From NCBI GenBank assembly GCA_946406115.1, contig OX291544.1:434001-498000 (forward strand): a stretch of DNA of 64,000 bases, written 5' to 3'. Source of the DNA: Apoda limacodes (lineage: Eukaryota; Arthropoda; Insecta; Lepidoptera; Limacodidae). The position numbers and the translations under genes were made by a program. Shown one piece after another: positions 55,185-64,000 of this stretch (the first letter of the stretch is position 1; every line of letters starts with the position of its first letter). The notes under the pieces are model-generated. The model worked only from the letters and a program-made list of their open reading frames with translations. It was not told the origin of the DNA and searched no databases.

Positions 55185-55850
55185 TTTGGAATAACTTATT
55201 ACCGAGAAGTACCGACAAGAAACTCCGCAGTTTTTTTTATTTTTTCAACTTCATATTAAAATACAATATAGCCTTACTAGGTAATAATAACATACATTGT
55301 TTTAATTTTAAAAATATTACAAATGCATCAATATCAAGACAAATTAATTAAGTTCTAATTCTTCCAAGCATCATGAATGTATTCATTCACTTTTTTTTAT
55401 TAAACTATCTTTGACATTTATTTTAAATTTATTTGAAGGTACATTAACCACATCTTCTGGAATTATATTGTAAAAATATACTTTATATTGCGAAAGGTAC
55501 ATATCACCTTCTGAAGACGACATTTGGAACTACCAATTTATCCTTATGCCTTGTATTAGCACTGTGTAGGTCTATATAAGTGACAATTGTTGCGTACATA
55601 CATTATACAAGCGAAGATATATTGGTAAGAAACAGTTAAAATATCAATTTCCCTAAATAGTTCCGTAAGAGAAATTCGAAGTCCCAATTTATAGACTGAC
55701 CGTACAGCTCTCTTTTGCACTGCAAGTACTCGCTCGAATAAGCTGCCCGAACAAATAAAGCGGGGCATAGCGAGTACTTGCTCGAATGAGCGGACCGAAC
55801 TGGGGAAGTACCTCCACCTTACAGAAAACCGCGGCCACAATAACACTAAC
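55185..55850 (-). pseudogene. Jockey-type LINE C-terminal fragment
   Basis: The minus strand gives VLAVQKRAVRSVYKLGLRIS, LTVSYQYIFACIMYVRNN, NTRHKDKLVVP, NIIPEDVVNVPSNKFK and VNEYIHDAWKN. This is the typical C-terminal tail of family B-like elements. A short segment with the AGTAC-GCTCGAATGAGC block is duplicated at 55725 and 55770. Confidence 0.8.
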
Positions 55851-55867
55851 ATTGAGTATATTGTGTT

Positions 55868-58800
55868 CCTGGCGGTGAGTAAGGTTGCCAGAGCTCTCTT
55901 TGAGGATTCGCTGCGCGGACAGCGGAGGACCGACGGTGCTTGTTGCTGTCATTGCTCGGCGTAGACGCGGCGTGCTGGTCCGGCGGTCAGGGAGACCTGA
56001 TGAAACTACTGACCGCTGGCCGCCCGCAGGTTGAACGGGTTCCGGAACCCAGGGATCACTTAATCTCCGCCCTGGGAGGCTGATCCGCCAACCTGTGTAA
56101 AGTCTCTGAAGTAGAAGTCGTGCCGGAGAAGGAGACCGGAGTGGACCCGGTTACTACAACAGAGGGGGATCAGGGGCCCTTCCGCCCGCCGTGCCAGCAA
56201 CCGTATCATCTGTGGCGAGCTTCGGCAGTCTAGTACCGCAACTTTTTGTCTTCTAAGCTGTCTGTGCAGTGAATCCTCATCCTTAGTCTAAGTAACTTCA
56301 TACAAAATGGCCAGAAATAGAAAAAAGAAAAGAGTTTTTATAGCGGCTACTCCATCCACATATAATGTGGATTTTTGCAACATAAGGGGTATTCACGCAA
56401 ATCTTAACGCAGTCCATCACCATCTCGAGACTGCGAAGCCAACCATTCTTTTTCTAACGGAGATGCAGATATCCTGCCCGGCCGACACATCATACCTTCG
56501 TTATCCCGGCTACAAACTCGAGCACAATTTTTTGAGTCGTGCCGGTGTATGTATGTTCGTCCGGGAGGATATCTGCTGTCGCCGACTTCATAGCCTTGAA
56601 GACAGGGACCTGTCGATATTGTGGGTGCGCGTAGATCATGGGGGCCACACTCGTATCTATGCGTGCCTATACAGGTCTCATAGCGGTGACACGGACGTAA
56701 CTCGACTCTTCACGCACCTGAGTTTGACGACTGACAAAGTTCTAGAGCAATATCCCACAGCAGAATTAGTTATTTTGGGAGACTTTAACGCCCACCATCG
56801 TGAGTGGCTCAGTTCTCGAACCAATAACTATGCAGGGATATCTGCTCATGAATTTGCTCTGACCTATGGATTCTCTCAACTGGTTCTTTCTCCAACGAGA
56901 ATACCAGATATAGAGGACCATACGAGCTCCTTACTGGACCTTCTGCTGACTACACATCCGGATGGATACTCCATCTCAGTGGATGCGCCTCTTGGCTCCT
57001 CGGACCACTGTCTCGTCCGGACTCAAATGTCATGCACACAACCAGATCCTTCTGGGCCAACTAATTGGCGTCGTGTGTGGCATTATAAGTCGGCAGACTG
57101 GGATCGATTGCGAGAATTTTATGCATCGTACCCGTGGAGGCAGATCTGCTATAGCTCAGAAGATCCTGACGTCTTCGCAGCCGCAATCACTGAGACAATC
57201 CTCGCTGGTATGGAATGTTTCATTCCTAACCTGCGAGTAGCTCCCGGCGTCAAAAAACGACCGTGGTTTAATAGGTCTTGCAGTGTTGCTAAAATTCTTA
57301 GGCAAACTGCGTATGAGGCTTGGACCACGGCTCGTTATAATAAGGATCCGAATATTTCTGAGTTAAAACGCAAATTAAATGCTGCCACGAGGTTCAGTAA
57401 AAAAGCAACTGCTAGAGCAAAATTCCAATTCATCGGCAAAATAGGTGGGCGACTTGCGAGCTATCCTTCTAGGAGTCGTGCTTTCTGGTCGCTTGCTAAA
57501 GCTGCCGAGGGGGACTTCTGCCAGTCGTCGTTACTACCACTGCGAAAGACCGATAATGACTTGGCCCACATTGCAAAAGAGAAAGCCGATCTATTGGGCA
57601 GTCTCTTTGCCTCTAACTTGAATGTAAACGACGAAGGCGCCGTACCACCTACTTTACCGTGGTGCGGTAAGACGATGCTGGAAATCTCTATAACACAGCG
57701 TGAGGTTCAGCGGGCGTTGCTTTCCCTAGACGTTCATAAGTAGAGTGGGCCAGACGGCATTCCAGCAGTGGTGCTTAAGCAGTGTGCTCCTGAGTTATGT
57801 CCTGTACTCACGCGCCTCTTCACGCTTTTCTACCATACTAGGCAATTTCCGTCTTCATGGAAGACTGCGAATGTGCACCCGGTGCCCAAAAAGGGCGATA
57901 GATCAGATCCATCGAATTACAGGCCTATCGCTATAACCTCTCTCCTCTCCAAGGTGATGGAGCGTGTGATCAACACACAGCTTTTGAGATACCTAGAAAA
58001 ACACGACCTGATCAGTGACCGTCAATATGGCTTTCGCCACGGTCGCTCAACTGGTGACCTTCTAGTGTATCTCACACACCGATGGGCACTAGCCATTGAG
58101 AGTCAGGGGGAGGCATTGGCATTTAGCCTAGACATAGCGAAGGCGTTCGTTCGGGTCTGGCACTGGGGTCTTCTATCGAAGTTGCCATCTTACGGAGTGC
58201 CCGAGTGTTTGTGCACATGGGTGGCTAGCTTTTTGTCCGGCAGACGCATACGAGCCGTAGTTGACGGTAGTTGCTCTGATAGCATGGACATTAATGCTGG
58301 TGTCTGCAAGGCTCTGTGCTGTCTCCTACGCTGTTTCTACTGCACATCAATGATATGTTGGACATCAACAACATACATTGCTATGCAGATGACAGTACTG
58401 GAGACGCTTATTACACGGGCCGTGCAAGCATCCCACGTTCCGTTGTGCAGGAAAAGCGTGAAGAACTTATGTCTCAAATCGAGATCGGTCTGTCCAAGGT
58501 CTCTGACTGGGGGCGGGAAAACTTGGCCCGATTCAACCCTTCAAAGACAAAAGTCTGCGCGTTCACCGCTAAGAAAACCCCATTCACTGTAGTCCCACAG
58601 TTCCAGAACACTCCCCTCTCCATCTCCAAGAGCATTGGGATCCTCGGCGTTGAAATCACCAGCGACGTTCAGTTCCGAGATCATTTGCAAGACAAGGTGA
58701 AGCTGGCGTCCAAAAAACTAGGTGTACTCTGCAACTAGCGAAGCAGTACTTCACGTCGGGGGCTATACAATTCGCAAGTTCGGCCCCATATGGAGTACTG

Positions 58801-58982
58801 CTGCCATCTCTGGGCGGGTGCACCCGGATACCAGCTTGGCCCTTTTGACTCGGTTCAACGACGGGCTGTGAGAATTTTCGACGATCCCAAACTCACTTGC
58901 CGTATCGAAACCTTAAGTCTGAGGAGAGACTTTGCCTCCCTGTGTGTTCACCGCTTGTACGATGGGATGTGTTCTGAGGAAT
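55868..58982 (+). mobile_element. LINE family A, longest copy, 3'-truncated
   Basis: A GC-rich 5' leader of about 440 bp is followed by a single endonuclease-RT ORF. The copy ends abruptly at GTTCTGAGGAATG, losing the last 380 bp and poly-A tail seen at 31369. It is the reference for the five other family A fragments in this window. Confidence 0.9.
56307..58738 (+). pseudogene. APE endonuclease-reverse transcriptase of LINE family A
   Basis: The ATG at 56307 (MARNRKKKRVF) opens 478 codons: an apurinic-type endonuclease with FCNIRGI, LTEMQ, LGDFNAHH and SSDHCLV, then a linker. TAG at 57741-57743 interrupts it in frame where DVHKSSGPDG would be expected. The same frame then holds NYRPIAITSLLSKVMER, QYGFRHGRSTGD and FSLDIAKAF. 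A 1-nt deletion near 58304 (GTGTCTGCAAGG versus GTGTCCCGCAAGG in the 30-kb copy) shifts the frame in motif B. YADD follows at about 58384. A further frameshift near 58730 precedes the C-terminal VRPHMEYCCHLWAG region. Inactive. Confidence 0.93.
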
Positions 58983-59087
58983 GACATGCCGCCGCTTGTG
59001 ACGTCAGCCGCGCAACAGTTGGTTTTTTAATCACTTTCCAATTAATTACCAACTTATATGGTTACTTTATTAGCTCGCTAATCGACG
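58983..59087. other. Spacer with a CRE-like palindrome
   Basis: TGACGTCA occurs at about 58999 in a GC-rich patch. No gene. Confidence 0.4.
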
Positions 59088-59245
59088 GGACAACACGTGC
59101 AGCTCCATTGCTTACAACACGTGCAGCTCCATTGCTTACAACACGTGCAGCTCCATTGCTTACAACACGTGCAGCTGCATTGCTTACAACACGTGAAGCT
59201 CCATTGCTTACAGCACGTGCAGCTCCATTGCTGACAACAGCCCAG
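59088..59245. repeat. 24-bp tandem array carrying E-boxes
   Basis: About 6.5 units of CAACACGTGCAGCTCCATTG plus CTTA, period 24 (59093, 59117 and on). Each unit carries CACGTG, six in all. Confidence 0.95.
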
Positions 59246-59494
59246 TGATTTTGTGACGAGTCATGCGGGTCACGGTCGCATTGCTTGACCCGAGTCGAAA
59301 AATGTTATAGGTACTACCTACTACTATTACTATCGCGGATCGATAAGCTTAGATAAAATGTGAGGTTTTTGACATTATATTTATTTTCATTTAATCATAC
59401 ATATAACGTACTGACGATTCAATCTAGTCAGTTTTCTATAGGTTTTTTTTTAAAAAAAGGTAAAATGTAGCTGTGGTTATAATATATATGTGTT

Positions 59495-59600
59495 GATGTA
59501 GAGAATGTTATAAAGAAGGGATACAGTAAGAGTATTCCGTCGGAAACAGATTGGGAGCCACAAGAGTTCAGTTCTGAAATTGGAGACATCGTCATATTAA
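59495..59600 (-). pseudogene. CR1-like LINE (family C) fragment
   Basis: GAGTATTCCGTCGG...GATTGGGAGCCACAAGAGTT parallels 63088-63125 of the right-edge element. About 100 bp, degenerate. Confidence 0.6.
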
Positions 59601-62442
59601 AATAATAAAATGTTTTATTGACAGGTATTAACCCAGGTTTTACATGATTTTTAACCTAAATTAAATTAAATCAAATTAAATCCAATGAAACCAAATTAAA
59701 TCAAACAAATCAAATTAAGTTAAATCAATTTAAATGAAATTATTCCTATACTATAATATATAGCTATATATAATATATATAGTCACACATGTATATACCT
59801 TTAAATAGATTAGAATAGAGTCACAGTTAATTAAGCATTTAGTAATGGGCCCAAGGGTGAAATCATTAACCTGAAGCATCCGCAGCTTTCAGAAATTTGG
59901 TGAAAGCTTGAAAAGGACTTCTCCTTAAACTCAGCTGTGTGGGGGTCGATAACCGATCATTTTGCCAAAATTTGTAATGAAATATCTGAATTATTGTTTC
60001 TATTTTTACCTACAGGTGATGTCTCTGTGAGGCTAATTTAATAAAAAAAAGTAGTTTAAAACCTTTTGCTTTAACTTTTTATTTTTAAATTTATGAGTGA
60101 TATGACAAGAAAATTATTTCCAAATAATTTATACATCGTAAATGAAAAAAGTTTATTTTAATTTATTAATACGCTTGTTCAATTTAGAATATTAGTGCAG
60201 ACCGGTCTAGTAATTACTAGCCACGTAACATGCAACATGTTAAGATTGTGTATTAATAAATTTTAATTACAATAAATACTTAGTCAATATCGCTACTGCG
60301 ATTCGTTGTTCTTTGAAGAACCCGGACATCATAAAATTGTGCAGAGTGAGAGGGAAGATTTTTCTTCTTTCTGCACATATTTTATCTAAAGGGTTCTTCA
60401 TAAATAATTACATGTTTTTCGTAATTAACGAAAAATTGGTTTAAATTTTACAATAGTGAAAAGATTCCATCAGATTCTTTTTACAGAATATAAATTAAAT
60501 AAAAAATAATAAAAATAGAGTAATTAAAATTTTAATTTAAAAAAATCAGAAGGCTCAGCTCTTGTATAACGTTTTGAGTGAAATAATAAAATAATTTCTA
60601 CTAGATCATATCTCATAATTTTGTTCTCATTACACCTAAGCTATTAGGGCAATTGAGTTCATTGAAATTGTCATAGCAGTCGTTATACCAGGATTTCATA
60701 GAACACTGTAAGCATTTCGGACAAAGTTGATAAAAGAACAAAACGGTACCCCAATTTTCGGAATGAAGAATTCGCGCTAGTAATTTGCTCTACGACGATT
60801 GGTCAATACATGGTCAACGCCCACCTGGAGCCTGGGTTGTTTGGGAATTCTCAGCAAAACTACCATACAATTAGGAATTATGATCACTATTAGTAATCAC
60901 AAGAATTTCACTTTGTCATTTTTGCTAAATAAGTAATAGCTACTTCTTTGTTTTTAATTGTCGTATTACAAAAAATGAAACAACAATAATGTCACGTTCC
61001 CGGTTACGCTTGTATTCACACATTCATTTTCAGGTAAATCTTATTAAATAACTTTTTGCCTGTCGATCGTAACCATGATTTGTAAAAATGAATAGATGGA
61101 GATAAAGAAACAAACTTAAGCCCCTCGGAGTACCTAGGATAGGATTTTGTTACCTGTGTAGAGTCGGCACAGATAACAGAATACCTACCTACTAACCGCG
61201 CCACAAAAAATCATAGCTCCTTTTAATGACATATCCAGGGATCAAATCAAATAATAATTATTAAATGAATTGAAGGTTGCTGAGAACACTTTTGAATCGT
61301 CGATACAATCTATTTAACAACGTGAATTTGTGCCGAAAAGAGCCGGCAAGATTCTTAATTATTATTATTAAAAGTAATTATACAATACTTTGATAATCAA
61401 CTAACAAGTAGGTATACAATCTGTATTGAAGCACATCAGCATTACACTAATTCTACCGCAATGTCTATCTACAGATGGTACAAAAAAAAACTCTGTATGG
61501 CAACACTTTTTAGTTTAAAACGTAATAGCACAATCTGGACAATAGGTCCTGTACCTACATACTACATTCACTTTATCTATCAATCAAAATCTTCAGTCAA
61601 AAGCCGACGGCACACGACTTGACGCAACGTCATTGTTTTCTTTGAATTAAATGAGTGAAATTCGTTATTTAAGTTGTTTTTTTTAATAAAATGTGTGAAT
61701 TTCATTAGCAAATACAACAAGATGATTCTGTGTGTTGGAGTCTTTGAAAATAACGATTTGAGTCAAGGGCAAGATATGTATGTAGAGCGTTTTATCAACG
61801 GGAGACCATCGCAAGCATCAAAGGTTTCCATCATATGATGCCTGCAGAAGCATGTCACTGCGGCTACAAATACTATTATCTGTGCTGTGGCTGTGCTGTG
61901 GCTGGCACATGCTACTCTGACGGTGTGAAGAAGAGGATAACAGTCGCGTTTAACTTCATAACAGTGGAAATGCTACAAAATGTGTGTTGCGGCGCGTCTC
62001 TTTGTTAACAACAATGGAGGCAACTTTGAATCATTTTTGTAAATGTTACGTACCTACGGAAAGAAAGCAAATGTTTTAAATAGAAATTAAAATATTCAAA
62101 AGTTTTTTTTTGTTTAGTGTTCAGTTCACTTTGAACCGCTTTTGTGAAAACGTACGTGCGTACGTACCTAGCTAATTTTTAAAATGGAAAGTTAAATAGG
62201 ATTTTAATTCATTGTTTTAGTAAGTGAAGGTTACTTTGAATCATTTTTGTGAATAAAGATAGGTACCTACGTAGGTAGTTAATGTTTGAAAAAGAAGATA
62301 AGTACAGTGTTAGTGAATATACCTGTATGTAATATGTCATTGAATCTTTGTTGTTAAAACTGAAATTTTTTAATGCAGTGCTTAGTGAAAAACTTAAGTG
62401 AATTAAAAAAGAAAGCTGCTGCTGAAGCTTTTTAGTTAATAT
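59601..62442. other. No gene recognised; AT-rich
   Basis: A degenerate AAATTAAATCAAATTAAATC run lies at 59650-59740, and TGAAGAACCC / GGGTTCTTCA inverted repeats sit at 60315 and 60391. The GC-richer block 61800-62010 has no readable motif. Nothing resembles a vg 3' exon. Confidence 0.4.
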
Positions 62443-62696
62443 AATAATAATATACTTTATTGCGCATAAATAATACAAAAACAATTAAACAATAAAAGTA
62501 ATAACAAATTGGCGGTCTTATCGCTAATGAGCGATCTCTTCCAGACAACCTTTGGGTAGAAGAGACTTTATAAAATTATTGAGTAGAATGTGCTAACTGA
62601 AACTTAAAATAATATATACATTTATAGCAATAGCTAAATTTATATACATATGAATAATAAATAATACTTATACGTACAAACATCTAAACAAAATAA

Positions 62697-62721
62697 ATAT
62701 ATATATATATATATATATATC
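62697..62721. repeat. (AT)n microsatellite in LINE 3' UTR
   Basis: Twelve TA dinucleotides. Confidence 0.95.
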
Positions 62722-62817
62722 AAATACATAACAAAAAATAAAAATAAAAATAAATAAATACACAAACTACATACATCTTAAATGATATAGATGAATAAAC
62801 AGTGTTGATGAGACAGC

Positions 62818-64000
62818 TTAAATTTTTAAGTAATGTGTGATTACGAGATTTTTAAATATTCTTAAAGTTTGTGCTTTTTTGACATCAAAGGGTAAACTAT
62901 TCCATAGCCTTATGGCTGTGACAGTGAATGAGTCATTATATGCTTGCGAATAATGTGTTGGGGTTTTCAGCATCATGTTTGTAGTGGCGCGATGAGCTGT
63001 AGAGCCTATAAAATTGAAACGCTCTTTCAAGTATAACGGAGTAGACGGATTGAACAGTACGATGTAGAGAAGAAACAGAAAATGAGTATTCCGGCGAAGG
63101 CGAATTGGGAGCCACTTGAGTTTTAATCGAAATTCGGATATATGATCATATTTACGTAAACCAAATATGTATCTAATACATAGGTTCTGGAGTCGCTCAA
63201 GCTTATTTAATTGCTCCTCAGTAAGGTCAAGATAGCTAGCATCCGCATAATCAAGGACAGGTAGCAGTAGTGATTTAGCCAGTGCAATTTTAGTGGTAAT
63301 GGGCAAGAAGTTACGCAATCTGCTAATAGATTTAGCTGTAGCAAATATTTTTCTGCTAACTTCTTTTAATTGTGGTTCCCACGAAAATGTCTGGTCTATG
63401 ATGATGCCCAAGTTTTTTACAGCCTCGCTATATGGAATGACTGTTCCATTAATACTCACTTTAGGAAGATTTTGTAAATTAATCTTAGATATCATTCTTG
63501 AAGTACCCACAATGATAAGTTGCGTTTTATTTGGATTTACGTTTAGACCATAAGAGGTACTCCAATCCATAATGCGAGCAAGATCGTTATTTATAATCGC
63601 AACTGCACTTCTTAGTTCACTAACTGGAGCCTGAGTATATATTTGTAGATCGTCTGCATATAGATGGTAGAGAGAAGATAAATTAGATGTTATATTATTA
63701 ATGAAAATAGCAAAGAGAAGTGGAGACAACACGCCACCTTGCGGGACACCAGCATTGGTGTAGCACCAAGTAGAGAAGGAATCATCTACCTTGATCCGCT
63801 GCCGGCGCCCACGCAAGTAACTTTGAAACCAGTCGATTGCTGTTGGAGATATGTTAAGAGAACTTAAAAGTGAAAGTAGTATATCAAAGTCAACAGTGTT
63901 AAAGGCGTTGCTAAAATCTAATAGTGTTAGCACTGTGACTTTTCTGTTTTCTATACCGAGACGAATGTCATCAGAGATTTTGACAAGTGCAGTAACCGTA
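62818..64000 (-). CDS. Reverse transcriptase of CR1-like LINE, partial
   Basis: The frame stays open from the window edge (about 64000) to TAA at 62818, over 390 codons without a stop. Motif A is LLDFSNAFNTVD, motif B AGVPQGGVLSPLLFAIFIN, and the catalytic box YADDLQIYT is at about 63646-63672. The thumb region has LNVNPNKTQLIIVGTS and NLGIIIDQTFSW. The C-terminal domain LNKLERLQNLCIRYIFGLRK continues to TAIRLWNSLP. It copies element RNA at a nicked target. It is the only intact TE frame in the window, so this copy may be young. The N-terminal RT and endonuclease lie off-window. Confidence 0.92.
   Translation of the reverse strand, partial: TVTALVKISDDIRLGIENRKVTVLTLLDFSNAFNTVDFDILLSLLSSLNISPTAIDWFQSYLRGRRQRIKVDDSFSTWCYTNAGVPQGGVLSPLLFAIFINNITSNLSSLYHLYADDLQIYTQAPVSELRSAVAIINNDLARIMDWSTSYGLNVNPNKTQLIIVGTSRMISKINLQNLPKVSINGTVIPYSEAVKNLGIIIDQTFSWEPQLKEVSRKIFATAKSISRLRNFLPITTKIALAKSLLLPVLDYADASYLDLTEEQLNKLERLQNLCIRYIFGLRKYDHISEFRLKLKWLPIRLRRNTHFLFLLYIVLFNPSTPLYLKERFNFIGSTAHRATTNMMLKTPTHYSQAYNDSFTVTAIRLWNSLPFDVKKAQTLRIFKNLVITHYLKI

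Larger units (their letters stand above)
62443..64000 (-). mobile_element. CR1-like LINE (family C), right-edge truncated by the window
   Basis: The minus-strand 3' UTR (62443-62817) ends in an ATAATAATATACTTTATTGC-type tail. The RT ORF occupies 62818 onward. Confidence 0.88.

Overview
The window is AT-rich, repeat-crowded eukaryotic nuclear DNA, most likely from a moth or butterfly (Lepidoptera). It has no operons, ribosome binding sites or bacterial genes. The only host gene I can support is vestigial (vg), on the + strand. It is recognised from its conserved N-terminus (MAVSCPEVMYGAYYPYLYGR), a KEEDL patch and a Tondu/Vg domain. Three coding exons (19676-19789, 39655-39844, 43922-44104) join in frame with GT/AG borders to give the first 162 residues. 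The C-terminal exon or exons are not visible and should lie beyond 64 kb. Intron 1 is about 19.9 kb, intron 2 about 4.1 kb and intron 3 more than 19.9 kb.

Upstream of vg (1-19.6 kb): a long non-coding sequence occurs twice, at 1-1087 continuing at 3395 and at 6216-7925. The first copy is split by a 2.3-kb hAT-like insertion with an 8-bp target duplication, and the second copy supplies the empty site. Further along are a MITE candidate (8179-8751), lepidopteran SINE-type repeats, a 4.4-kb satellite of 25-bp units (10037-14416), a 30-bp hairpin minisatellite (14811-15089), LINE debris and a tRNA-like SINE head (about 16.5 kb).

Intron 1 (19790-39654): an A/C-rich satellite starts about 10 bp inside the intron. 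A BEL/Pao retrotransposon with an env-like gene (20024-27154) and a Harbinger-type element (28080-28649) interrupt it. LINE fragments of two families, a Tc1/mariner-type remnant and several minisatellites follow.

Intron 2 and downstream (39.8-64 kb): the contents are a MITE and a pogo/Tigger relic in intron 2, a broken mariner, 64-bp and 44-bp minisatellites, and a second MITE. They continue with a long CATATA microsatellite, a probable LTR with PBS and gag remnant, a nearly complete but broken Jockey-type LINE (55.87-58.98 kb), a 24-bp E-box array and a CR1-like LINE with an open RT frame running off the right edge.

All transposon ORFs except the right-edge LINE carry stops, frameshifts or deletions, so the window reads as one developmental control gene stretched by successive waves of insertion. 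Family names are from memory of protein motifs and lepidopteran repeats, with no database search.
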